A DNA stretch of 64,000 bases from Tepidiforma sp. (GTDB lineage Bacteria > Chloroflexota > Dehalococcoidia > Tepidiformales > Tepidiformaceae). This document shows, in pieces, positions 55,303-63,469 of this stretch. The stretch covers positions 186,001-250,000 of the forward strand of contig BPIE01000001.1 of assembly GCA_026003935.1 (NCBI GenBank). The letters run 5' to 3'. The first letter of the stretch is position 1, and each line of letters starts with the position of its first letter. The notes under the pieces were generated by a model. The model searched no databases. It was not told where the DNA came from and saw only the letters and a program-made list of their open reading frames with translations. Both the position numbers and the translations under genes were made by a program.

Positions 55303-56490
55303 ATGGGACATCCCCTGCGCGGAGCCGCGGCCATCACTGGCCTCGGCATGACCCCCATGGGACGGGTGTACAAATCCACCAATGAGCTCGCCGCCGAAGC
55401 GGTGGCGAAGGCCATCGCGGACGCCGGCCTGAAGAAGGATGAGGTCGACGGCCTGCTTATCAACGCCGGCATCACGGGCACGACGGGCGGCGGGTTGACG
55501 CTCGGCCTTCAGAACTACCTCGGGCTTCGCAACCTGCGCCTGCTCAACCATATGAACGCCGCGGGCTCGACTGCGGCGCAGATGGTCCAGTACGCCACGA
55601 TGGCCATTCACGCCGGGATGGCGACCCACGTGGTTTGCGTGTTTGCCGATGCACCGCTCAAGGAGGGGACGTCGGCGGGAGCGGCCTACGGCGGGGCTGC
55701 CCGAAACCCGCAGCGGCCGCGGGGCATGGCCGGGCTCTATGCGGCGGCAGGGTACTTTGGCGCCAACACGCCGTACGCGCTGGCAGCACGCCGGCACATG
55801 GCGCTGTATGGGACGAAGCAGGACCATTTCGGTATCATCGCGGTGGGGCAGCGCCGGTGGGCGTCGATGAATCCCCTGGCCCAGATGCGCGAGCCCATCA
55901 CGCTCGAGGACTACCACAACTCGCGGTGGATTATCGAGCCGCTGCATCTGCTCGACTGCTGCCTCGTCTCGAACGGGGCGGTAGCCGTCATCGTGAGCCC
56001 CGCCCGGCGGGCGAGCGAAATGCCGCAACCCCCGGTGTACATCCATGGGATGGGTCAGGGGCACCCCGGGGATAGCGGGCGCGCAGGCTCCGAGTGGGAG
56101 ACGGAAACGGGTGCACGGTTCGCTGCAGAGACGGCGTACCGGATGGCGGGCGTCGGCCCCTCGGACTTCACGCAGTGCCAAATCTACGACTGCTACACCT
56201 ACACGGTGCTGGTGACGCTGGAGGACTACGGCTTTTGCAAGAAAGGGGAGGGAGGCCCGTTCGTCGAGGACGGCAAGCTGGGCCCCGGCGGCACCCTGCC
56301 CACGAATACGGGGGGAGGGGAACTGTCTGCCTATTACATGTGGGGTATGACGCCGTTGAGCGAGGCCATCATCCAGGGGCGGGGCCACGGCGGCGAACGG
56401 CAGGTAAAGAACGACCTCATCCTTGTAACGGGGAACGGGGGAAGCCTCAGCTATCACGCGTGCCTCATCCTGAGCCCGCACCCGGCGTGA
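55303..56490 (+). CDS. thiolase-like protein (SCP2/Ltp2 group)
   Basis: 395 residues from the ATG at 55303, with GAAGGAGAGACAGCT upstream. Thiolase fold markers are weak but consistent: NELAAEAVAKAIADAGLKKDEVDGLLINAG and LVTGNGGSLSYHACLILSPHP. The usual nucleophilic cysteine position reads MNAAGSTAAQM, with no Cys, and the usual histidine position reads NTGGGELSAYYMWGMTPLSEAI. Thiolase-like aldolases such as the steroid-degrading Ltp2 lack this cysteine and pair with a DUF35 protein, which is exactly the next gene. It is therefore more likely a carbon-carbon lyase than a true acetyl-CoA acetyltransferase. Inferred, not shown. Confidence 0.82.
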   Translation: MGHPLRGAAAITGLGMTPMGRVYKSTNELAAEAVAKAIADAGLKKDEVDGLLINAGITGTTGGGLTLGLQNYLGLRNLRLLNHMNAAGSTAAQMVQYATMAIHAGMATHVVCVFADAPLKEGTSAGAAYGGAARNPQRPRGMAGLYAAAGYFGANTPYALAARRHMALYGTKQDHFGIIAVGQRRWASMNPLAQMREPITLEDYHNSRWIIEPLHLLDCCLVSNGAVAVIVSPARRASEMPQPPVYIHGMGQGHPGDSGRAGSEWETETGARFAAETAYRMAGVGPSDFTQCQIYDCYTYTVLVTLEDYGFCKKGEGGPFVEDGKLGPGGTLPTNTGGGELSAYYMWGMTPLSEAIIQGRGHGGERQVKNDLILVTGNGGSLSYHACLILSPHPA

Positions 56491-56507
56491 AGGAAGGAGA
56501 CCCGACC

Positions 56508-56915
56508 ATGACCCAGCCAACGATTCCAGTGCCGGAACCCGACGAGGCGTCGAAGCCGTTCTTCGATGGTGCGGCAGCGGGGCGCCTGATGCTCATGCGA
56601 TGCGCCGACTGTCATACCTGGCGCCTCCCCGCCCGCCAACACTGCGACGTCTGCCTGTCGGACCGCTACACGTGGGAAGCATCGAGCGGTCGCGGGCACG
56701 TACGGACCTTCGGCATCATGCATCAGCGCTACCACCCGGCATTCCAGGTGCCCTACAACGTGACCGTGGTCGAGCTCGAAGAAGGGCCGCGACTGCCCAC
56801 GAACCTGCTCGACGTCGCGAACGACGAGATTCGCGTCGGGATGCCGGTCGAGGTGGTGTTCGAGCGGCACGAGGATGTCACGCTGCCCCGGTTTCGGCCC
56901 ATTCGTGAGTTATGA
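56508..56915 (+). CDS. DUF35 zinc-ribbon OB-fold protein
   Basis: 135 residues from the ATG at 56508 with GGAAGGAG upstream. The zinc ribbon is in LMRCADCHTWRLPARQHCDVCLS (four cysteines, about 30-50) and the following part forms the OB fold (EASSGRGHVRTFGIMHQRYHPAFQVPYNVTVVELEEG...). Such proteins bind CoA and form a complex with thiolase-like partners, here encoded 17 bases upstream. Residues RTFGIMHQRYHP may be part of the substrate tunnel. Confidence 0.9.
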   Translation: MTQPTIPVPEPDEASKPFFDGAAAGRLMLMRCADCHTWRLPARQHCDVCLSDRYTWEASSGRGHVRTFGIMHQRYHPAFQVPYNVTVVELEEGPRLPTNLLDVANDEIRVGMPVEVVFERHEDVTLPRFRPIREL

Positions 56916-56970
56916 CGAGCACTTGTCTTGACACTTGACACGAAATTACGGCGGGCATGACGGTAGACCG

Positions 56971-57375
56971 GTGACGGGTGATGCAGGGTTCGGGCTCGTC
57001 CTTTGGGCGACAGACGTCGGAGCATTGGCCGACTTCTTGGCGGATGTTGCCGGCGCCCGCCTGGTGCAGCGGCACCCGGGCTTTGCGGAGCTGGAGGCAG
57101 CCGGCTGCCGCATCGAGATTCATGCCGACGAGACGTTCCGCGGGCACCCGTGGTTCCACGCGCTGGCGCGCGAAGGTGTTGCGCGGGGCATCGGCGTCGA
57201 ACTCGTTTTGCCGGTAGCCGACGTCCTGGCTGCATACCGTGCCGCACTGCGGCTGGGCGGACAGGCCATTGCGCAGCCATACGAGTTCGAGGGGCGGCTG
57301 GAGTGCCAGGTCATGGGGCCCGATGGTTATGTATTCGGCCTATGGCAGCCATGGGAATCTGCTACATCGGGCTGA
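56971..57375 (+). CDS. VOC (glyoxalase/bleomycin resistance) superfamily protein
   Basis: About 134 residues if translation starts at GTG 56971. A TTG at 56935 in the same frame is an alternative; neither has a strong ribosome binding site. The paired beta-alpha-beta-beta-beta pattern is clear in LVLWATDVGALADFLADVAGARLVQRHPGFAELEA and PVADVLAAYRAALRLGGQAIAQPYEFEGRLECQVMGPDGYVFGLWQPW, with Glu-Cys and other possible metal ligands. Members include dioxygenases, isomerases and drug-binding proteins; the function is not determined. Lies after the DUF35 gene in the same direction. Confidence 0.7.
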   Translation: MTGDAGFGLVLWATDVGALADFLADVAGARLVQRHPGFAELEAAGCRIEIHADETFRGHPWFHALAREGVARGIGVELVLPVADVLAAYRAALRLGGQAIAQPYEFEGRLECQVMGPDGYVFGLWQPWESATSG

Positions 57376-57462
57376 AATTTTCCAATCCGTAACGGAATCG
57401 TCCCCGTCCTGTGCTACGGTGGTTGTGAGGAAACGCACATTCACTGTGCAAGGAGGTGCCTC

Positions 57463-57672
57463 TTGAACCTCGACCCTATGAGCCTGGTCTACCTGACGCA
57501 GGGCCACGAGCCGACGCCCGAAGCGCGGTTCCGTGAGGAATACGAACGTTCGAAGTCTGCTGGGTCCAAGCCCGGCCAAGAACTCATCGACCCGGAGCAG
57601 CGGCGGGCTGCGACGCTCCTTCGCGAGCGGGTCATCGTGAACCTCGGGCGGTTCTTCGCCCGGCCATCCTAG
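57463..57672 (+). CDS. hypothetical 69-residue protein
   Basis: Starts at a TTG (57463) preceded by a near-perfect AAGGAGGTG 6-7 bases upstream. Polar and charged, with no signal peptide or membrane segment (EARFREEYERSKSAG, RRAATLLRERVIVNLGRFF). A strong terminator 57 bases after its stop supports it as a real end of a transcription unit. No family recognised. Confidence 0.55.
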   Translation: MNLDPMSLVYLTQGHEPTPEARFREEYERSKSAGSKPGQELIDPEQRRAATLLRERVIVNLGRFFARPS

Positions 57673-57729
57673 CCTCCTTCCGTGCGGGGGAGAGGCTTCA
57701 CGACCGGGCAGCCAGCCTGCTCGCAAGCC

Positions 57730-57767
57730 ACCGCGGGGGCCATTGATGGCCCCCGCGGTCATTTTTT
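57730..57767 (+). terminator. Rho-independent terminator
   Basis: ACCGCGGGGGCCA (57730-57742) and TGGCCCCCGCGGT (57747-57759) form a perfect 13-bp stem with a TTGA loop, then TTTTTT (57762-57767). It ends the rightward transcript of the 69-residue gene and lies just beyond the 3' end of the convergent ABC permease gene. Confidence 0.9.
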
Positions 57768-57789
57768 GCGAACCCCTCACCGGGCCGGG

Positions 57790-60700
57790 CTATTCGTAGC
57801 GCAAGGCTTCCGCCACCGGCACCCTGGAGGCACTCCGGGCGGGCAGGACCGTCATGACCATCGATGCGCCAAAGGCGATTGCGGCGATCACGGTCAACTG
57901 CAGCCAGGGGACGATGAAGTCTACGGATTCTGATTCATCGAAGAACTCGCCGGTCGTGAACAGCACCCATGCCAGCGAGAGACCCAGGACGTACCCGAGC
58001 AGAATGCCGGAAACCGCGATGAAGGCGGACTCGAGAAGGAAACTGAGCGCGACCATGCTGCGCTGGTAGCCGATGGCCCGCAGCATGCCGATCTGCTGGC
58101 GCCGTTCGACCACCGCGCGGGACGCGATGACTGCCAGCGCGGCGATGCCAACGATGAGGCCGAGGCCCATGAAGCCCTGGAACACGAGCAGGAAGCCAGT
58201 TTGCTGGCGCTGCTGTTCCTGGAGGAGCGCCTCGAGCGAGTCCGCGGATGCCTGCACGAGGGCGGCCTCGACGGTCTTCGCGAACTCCTCGCTGTCGGTA
58301 CCCGGCGCGAGCTTGAGGAAAAACATTTCTCCGCGGGCCGCTGGGAAGGCGCGCTGGAGCGTGTCTTCGCGAACCAGCAGGCCCGTGCTGAAGTCTGGGC
58401 TTCCAATTGCGAAGAAGGTATCGGCCGATTCCTTCAGCTGGCCGATGACGGTGACGGTGACGACTTCCCCGGTGCCCGGGTCGCGGAGGTCGAGCGTGAA
58501 GGGTTCAAACCCATCGGCGAGCGGCTTCAGCCGGAGGCGCTGATTGTTGCCGCCGCCGAATCCCTGCTGCGCGACGGTGGCGTCGGCGGGAAGGAGCGCG
58601 AGGTTCGGCTGCGCGGCGAGGGCCGCCCAGATGGCTTCGTCGGTGTCGTAGCCGGCCGCGCGGAATTTGAGTTTGAGCTCCTGCGCCGCGAGAAAGCCCT
58701 GGTCGACGCCGAAGACTTTGATGCGGCTGAACGGAGCAATCTCGCCTTCGTCGGTGTTCACATAGCCGTCGCGGTTTTCGACCTCGACTTCCTCCTGATT
58801 GGCAACGCGGGCAACTCCAACGGCCTCGATCCGAGATGTGTCGACGCCGCCCCGTTCGAGCGCGGCCTCGAGGTCGTCGATGGGGTTATTCTCGTTCACC
58901 AGTCCGACGACATCGAAGCCGCCGCGCGCTTCGTCGCTGAGGAAGAGCGCGGAGAAGTTTTCGTTGATGGTCGACATCATGACGAGCGAGAAGACAATAA
59001 GACCCATCATGGCCATCGTCATCCCGGTGCGGAACCGCGAGGTGAGCGGATAGGCCACTGCGGTCTTGATGGCGGGCATGATGCGGCCGAAACGGCTGCC
59101 GATGCCGGCGAGGGCGGGGAGAATGATGTCGGCGTTGTAGACGACGATGAAGACGCCGCAGGTGACCATGACGATGCCGCTGAGGAAGAACATCTCGATG
59201 TCACCGTTGAGGGGCCCGGTCACCCGTTCGAGCCATGAAGATGGAACGTACCAGAGGGCGAGCAGGAGGACGCTGGTTGTGGTGAACGCCAGCCGCTCGG
59301 AGATTCCGAAGTAGCGGAGCGTGACCGCCGCCCAGAGGAAAAGCGTCGAGACGCCCGCCAGGAAGAAAAACGAGCTGTCACGGTCGAGGCCGCCGTAGGT
59401 GAGGGCGACGCCCGCGATACCGAACGCAATGGCGGTGGCAGCGGTCCACGGCACCCGCACGCGCCAGTTCTGCAGCATGGCGACGACGAAGGCGAGCGGC
59501 CAGACGAGGAGCGCCGCAACGGCGAGCCAGCGGGGAAGCGCCGACGGCTTACGGTCGCGAGTCAGCCGCACGAGGAGGATGGCGATGGCGTACCACGGGA
59601 GCACAAGGACCCAACCCAAAACCGGCACGAAGAGTCCGACCAGCCAGGGCCAGCGGGGAAGCGGCTCGCCTGTTCGGCGGCTGCGTGGAGCCGCAAAGTC
59701 CGCGTTCCGCAGCACGTAGAACCAGGGAGTAATGAGACCGACGAGCGCCAGCGGCAGGCCGAGCGCCATGCCGGGCGGGCCAAAGAGGAAGAAGGCGAAT
59801 CCGACCGGCAGCGAAAACGCCGCAATACCGTTTATGGCAGCCCGGTAGTAGCCGCGCCAGGTCGATGCTTCGGGGTCGATGGGGTTCGACTCGGGCAGGT
59901 CGCGGATGGCTGCGGTGATGTTGATGCGGCTGGCACGCCACGACGCGATGAGGATGACGAGGAACGTGGCAATGACGCCGAGGCAGAATGCCGTGACCAT
60001 GCTGCGAAGGGTGAACTGCACGCTGAGGTTGAGGCCGAGACTGTCGCCGCCAAAGTGCTCGATGACTCGGACCATCAGGAGCGTGACACCCATACCGGCA
60101 AAAAGGCCAACGAGCGCCGAACCGAGGTCGTAGCCCATTCCCTCCGCGAGGAAAGACTCGACGACCTGCCGCCGCTTCGCCCCGACGGCGCGCGCCATCC
60201 CGATTTCGGGTTTTCGTTCGGCAGCGAGCATCACGAAGATAAGGAAGATGAGGAGGATGCCGGCAGCGATTGAGAAGAGGCCGAAGACGACGAAAACTGC
60301 AGTAAACGCGGACCCGACGAGCTCGGCGGTGTTGACGAGGTCCTTCTTGAGGGAGACGACGCGGTAGGGTGTTCCCTCGAGGAGACGCTCGAGGCGCTCG
60401 GTCACGACGTCCGAGCGCTGCAGTCCATCCCGAGGGCCGCCGACGTTGGACACGAGCACCGAGTCGGCCACGTCGCCCCGGCCGGTTAGCTGCACGAACG
60501 TTGCGAAGTCGACGGTGCCGCCACGCATGGCAAAGGGGTCGACAGCCCCAGACAGCACGTTGGAGGGCACGATGGCGACGACCGTGAACTCGACCGGCTG
60601 TCCCTGGTAGAAGAGTTGCAGCGTGTCACCGACGCGGGCATCGATTTGTTCGGCGAGGTCCTCGTTCACGGCGATGCCGTTGCCCGAGAGCGCGACGGGA

Positions 60701-61227
60701 GCGCCGCCGGTGTCCCGCAGTCCGCCGAGGGCTGCCGCATCGTCTCCGCGGAAGGAGACGATGCGCGCCGAGGGTTCGTTGAGCCTCGTGCGCGTGTTGT
60801 AGACGGGCAGGGTTTCCCGCTGCATGGGGACGATCGCTTCGATGTCGGGGTCCCCAGCAAGCTGCTGTTTCCATTCGTCAACCGTGGCGATGGGGATGAC
60901 CTGGGCCTCGCGTGGAGCCGGGTGCTCCTGGGCGTCCCACGAAATCCACTCGTCGGTTTCGCCGAGGATGGAGTAGACCTCGGACCCGAACGACGAGGTG
61001 AGCGTGTCGCCCGTGCCGAACGCAGCGCTCATGATGAGCGTCGAGAGCATGAGGCCGATGATGATCAGGGTCGACTGGGCCTTGCGGCGGGGGATGTTGC
61101 GGAGGCCCAATTTGAACATGACGGGATTGCGCCACGCGATGTAGGCCATGACTAGGAATATCACGGCGGTCAACGCGACGCACACGGCTGCGATGACCGT
61201 CATCGAGACGCCGAACAGCTCATTCAT
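57790..61227 (-). CDS. large ABC transporter permease (FtsX/MacB type)
   Basis: 1145 residues. The N-terminal half has a transmembrane helix, an extracytoplasmic domain and helices near 300-440 (FtsX-like unit, AERKPEIGMARAVGAKRRQVVESFLAEG); a second set of membrane helices (about 480-730) follows; then a second extracytoplasmic region and a C-terminal FtsX unit (about 1040-1140: GIAALAVIASRAVVERRQQIGMLRAIGYQRSM and ...PARSASRVPVAEALRYE). It is a two-unit exporter like those moving lipoproteins, peptides or antimicrobial compounds. The ATPase gene is 6 bases upstream in the same operon. Substrate unknown. Confidence 0.88.
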   Translation of the reverse strand: MNELFGVSMTVIAAVCVALTAVIFLVMAYIAWRNPVMFKLGLRNIPRRKAQSTLIIIGLMLSTLIMSAAFGTGDTLTSSFGSEVYSILGETDEWISWDAQEHPAPREAQVIPIATVDEWKQQLAGDPDIEAIVPMQRETLPVYNTRTRLNEPSARIVSFRGDDAAALGGLRDTGGAPVALSGNGIAVNEDLAEQIDARVGDTLQLFYQGQPVEFTVVAIVPSNVLSGAVDPFAMRGGTVDFATFVQLTGRGDVADSVLVSNVGGPRDGLQRSDVVTERLERLLEGTPYRVVSLKKDLVNTAELVGSAFTAVFVVFGLFSIAAGILLIFLIFVMLAAERKPEIGMARAVGAKRRQVVESFLAEGMGYDLGSALVGLFAGMGVTLLMVRVIEHFGGDSLGLNLSVQFTLRSMVTAFCLGVIATFLVILIASWRASRINITAAIRDLPESNPIDPEASTWRGYYRAAINGIAAFSLPVGFAFFLFGPPGMALGLPLALVGLITPWFYVLRNADFAAPRSRRTGEPLPRWPWLVGLFVPVLGWVLVLPWYAIAILLVRLTRDRKPSALPRWLAVAALLVWPLAFVVAMLQNWRVRVPWTAATAIAFGIAGVALTYGGLDRDSSFFFLAGVSTLFLWAAVTLRYFGISERLAFTTTSVLLLALWYVPSSWLERVTGPLNGDIEMFFLSGIVMVTCGVFIVVYNADIILPALAGIGSRFGRIMPAIKTAVAYPLTSRFRTGMTMAMMGLIVFSLVMMSTINENFSALFLSDEARGGFDVVGLVNENNPIDDLEAALERGGVDTSRIEAVGVARVANQEEVEVENRDGYVNTDEGEIAPFSRIKVFGVDQGFLAAQELKLKFRAAGYDTDEAIWAALAAQPNLALLPADATVAQQGFGGGNNQRLRLKPLADGFEPFTLDLRDPGTGEVVTVTVIGQLKESADTFFAIGSPDFSTGLLVREDTLQRAFPAARGEMFFLKLAPGTDSEEFAKTVEAALVQASADSLEALLQEQQRQQTGFLLVFQGFMGLGLIVGIAALAVIASRAVVERRQQIGMLRAIGYQRSMVALSFLLESAFIAVSGILLGYVLGLSLAWVLFTTGEFFDESESVDFIVPWLQLTVIAAIAFGASMVMTVLPARSASRVPVAEALRYE

Positions 61228-61233
61228 CCCGGG

Positions 61234-61969
61234 CTACTCCCCGCCGCCAAGCGCGGCCACGGCCTGCATGGCTTCCCGGCTGTCTTCCCGCACGATGAGC
61301 CCGTCTGCCATCTGGATAGTCCGGTGGCAGCATGCGGCCACCTTGGGGTCATGGGTCACAATGACGCACGTCTGCTGCTCTGCGGCGTTGAGCTCGACGA
61401 AGAGGTCCATGATCTCCCGGGCTGTTTGCGAGTCGAGCGCGCCGGTGGGTTCATCGGCCCAGACGATAGACGGGTGATTGACCAGGGCGCGGGCGATGGT
61501 GACCCGCTGGCGCTGGCCGCCGGACAGCTGCGCGGGGCGCTGATGAGCCCGGTCGCGAAGGCCGACGCGTTCGAGCGCCGCGAGGGCCATCTCGCGCGCC
61601 ACGCGGGGCCTCGTGCCCGATACGATGAGCGGCAGCTCGACATTCTCGACAGCAGTGAGGACCGGGAGGAGGTTGTAGGTTTGGAACACGAAGCCCATTT
61701 CGCGGGCGCGGAATTCCGTCTTGCGATCATCGGGCATGTGGGCGATGTCGTGGCCGGCGACCAGCACCGTGCCCGAATCGAACTCATCGAGTCCGGAAAA
61801 GCAGTTGAGGAGGGTGGTCTTGCCGCAGCCCGAGGGCCCCATCACGGCGACCATTTCGCCCTTCCGGACCTGGAGGGTGACGCCGCGCAGGGCTTGAACC
61901 TGCACCGCTGCCGGTGTCGTACGTTTTCACGACGTTGCGGGCGTCAATGACGATTTCGTTGTTGGTCAC
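61234..61969 (-). pseudogene. ABC transporter ATP-binding protein, single-base frameshift
   Basis: MacB/LolD-type ATPase. The N-terminus begins at GTG 61969 ([21 protein letters not shown]), preceded by AAGGAG 10 bases upstream, then the frame is lost and the rest ([23 protein letters not shown] to the end) continues in another frame. Removing one of the two C bases at 61905-61906 fuses them as ...[15 protein letters not shown]..., 244 residues. Walker [13 protein letters not shown]-loop [18 protein letters not shown], signature QLSGGQRQR and Walker [14 protein letters not shown] are intact. It pairs with the permease downstream. An internal GTG at 61905 could still give a truncated 223-residue ATPase. 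Confidence 0.85.
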
Positions 61970-62082
61970 GCTTCAGGTACTCCTTGGTGGCAGTCATGTT
62001 GCAGTCGGCGCCTGGCACAGTTGAGGCGGGCGGGGCAAAGGGTCGCAGCCAGGCCGGAGGCGGGCTTCGATCGAAATGCTGG

Positions 62083-62583
62083 TCATGCGGCGAGCGTCAC
62101 CTCCATCGTCATCGGCTGGCCCTGCTCGTCGAATCCCCACGCGCCCCACCGCCTTGCCTCGGCGGGAATGACCCGCCGATCGACGCGCATGAGCGGGCGC
62201 AGCTCCAGCGGAAAGCGGCTGACGTCCGCGGGTCCGAGCCCTTGGAGCTCCGCGAGTGCCTGTTCAAGCACATCTGCGACATGGCGGACGTCGAATCCCA
62301 TCGCAGGCCCTTCGGCGTACGGCTCGAGGTAGCCCAGCGCCGTGGTGAGCAACCTCCAGGCGCCCACGTATCCGCCTCGTGAGAGGTGCACGTAGGCAGC
62401 CGCCGCCTGGATCAGGCCTTTGTAGAGGTCGCGAACGGGGCCCTTCTCGAACTGCCAGACCTCTTCGAGGTGTTCGTGAGCCTCGTAGAACCTCCCCGCG
62501 TTGAAGTCGGCGCAAAACCGCTCGAACGCCTCTGGGACGACCAATTGCTTCGTGACGAATTGCTTCCTGCCCATGCCTTGCAT
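62083..62583 (-). CDS. DUF309 domain protein
   Basis: 166 residues from the ATG at 62583 (MQGMGRKQ; a second ATG three codons later is an alternative). The family signature is EAFERFCADFNAGRFYEAHEHLEEVWQ followed by LYKGLIQAAAAYVHLSRGG. All helical and probably soluble; function not established. About 110 bases separate it from the ABC operon. Its start faces the small membrane protein gene across 90 bases that hold a palindrome. Confidence 0.85.
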   Translation of the reverse strand: MQGMGRKQFVTKQLVVPEAFERFCADFNAGRFYEAHEHLEEVWQFEKGPVRDLYKGLIQAAAAYVHLSRGGYVGAWRLLTTALGYLEPYAEGPAMGFDVRHVADVLEQALAELQGLGPADVSRFPLELRPLMRVDRRVIPAEARRWGAWGFDEQGQPMTMEVTLAA

Positions 62584-62645
62584 CAACCTTACAGACAGAA
62601 CGGCAATGACCGAAACGGAGAACGGGGCAACAATAGTTCCCTGAT

Positions 62646-62660
62646 TGACAGACCCTGTCA
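62646..62660. promoter_or_regulatory. perfect inverted repeat upstream of a small membrane protein gene
   Basis: TGACAG-ACC-CTGTCA is a perfect 6-bp repeat with a 3-base spacer, in the 90-base gap between the DUF309 gene and a rightward small ORF, immediately before that ORF's GGAGGAG. Could be an operator or a hairpin over the ribosome binding region. Confidence 0.35.
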
Positions 62661-62673
62661 GGAGGAGCGCAGC

Positions 62674-62835
62674 TTGGCCGACCACCATCACGCCCCCACG
62701 AATCCGAACGCCGCGCCGATGCACACCGACGTGCGCGAGTCCTTCGACGCCGGCGCTGTCGCCTTCTGCTACTTCCTCGCGCTCGTCGCACTGGCCGCGG
62801 GGCTGATATCCGGGCTCGTGCTGGTCAACGATTAG
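62674..62835 (+). CDS. small single-pass membrane protein
   Basis: 53 residues from a TTG at 62674 with AGGAGGAG 6 bases upstream. A histidine-rich N-terminal end (ADHHHAPTNPNAAPMHTD) precedes one transmembrane helix (AFCYFLALVALAAGLISGLVLV, about 30-51), ending in ND. This layout is like small subunits of respiratory or metal-handling membrane complexes, but no such genes lie beside it. An ATG at 62719 would give a shorter form. Confidence 0.5.
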   Translation: MADHHHAPTNPNAAPMHTDVRESFDAGAVAFCYFLALVALAAGLISGLVLVND

Positions 62836-62921
62836 GCATTTGCTGGCTTACCAGCCAGTATTTTCGAAGAACTTCACGTAAGTTCGGCCGAACGGTGCCA
62901 CGCGGGCTGTATGATCCGCCA

Positions 62922-63464
62922 ATGGACGCCCCTGAACCCCGCGCGGCTCCTGGTGACCGGGTGCTCCTCCGTGCGACGAAGTACGATGGCGCTCCCCACT
63001 GGCTGCAGCCATTCCGTGTCGTTTCCGACGACGGGAACCTGCTGGTGACGTCGTACCGAGCGCGGACTCCGATTTACACATCCCGGGGCGAGTTCCGTTC
63101 ACCCTACGACTCGCTGGTCTACTTCTGGCGCGACCGCTGGTACAACGTGTTCCGGCTCTCGCGCCCGGGCTGCTCCACGGCGCTGTGGTATTGCAACATC
63201 ACGACGCCGCCGACGTTCGACGGCTGCCAGGTGTCCTATGTCGACCTCGACCTCGACGTCAAGGTCTACCCTTCAGGCTGTGTCGAGCTGCTGGACGAGG
63301 ATGAGTTTGCCGTTCACCGGGAGCGGTACGGCTACCCGGATGACGTCGTGGAGCGCGCCTGGGGCGCGGTGCACGAAGTGATGGCGCTGGTGCGCGATGG
63401 CCGATTCCCCTTTATTTGCGGTCGGCCGCCGATGCGCGATCGGCACGCGCACCGTACGCTGTAG
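62922..63464 (+). CDS. DUF402 domain protein
   Basis: 180 residues from the ATG at 62922. The conserved block is LVYFWRDRWYNVFRL...LWYCNITTPPTFDGCQVSYVDLDLDVKVYPSGCVELLDEDEF, which matches the DUF402 family (NtdP/FomD-like) with its cluster of metal-ligand aspartates, DLDLDV and DEDEF. Known members hydrolyse nucleoside di/triphosphates or remove CMP from fosfomycin intermediates; here the substrate is unknown. No strong ribosome binding site. The argS gene follows after 5 bases. Confidence 0.85.
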   Translation: MDAPEPRAAPGDRVLLRATKYDGAPHWLQPFRVVSDDGNLLVTSYRARTPIYTSRGEFRSPYDSLVYFWRDRWYNVFRLSRPGCSTALWYCNITTPPTFDGCQVSYVDLDLDVKVYPSGCVELLDEDEFAVHRERYGYPDDVVERAWGAVHEVMALVRDGRFPFICGRPPMRDRHAHRTL

Positions 63465-63469
63465 GCTCG

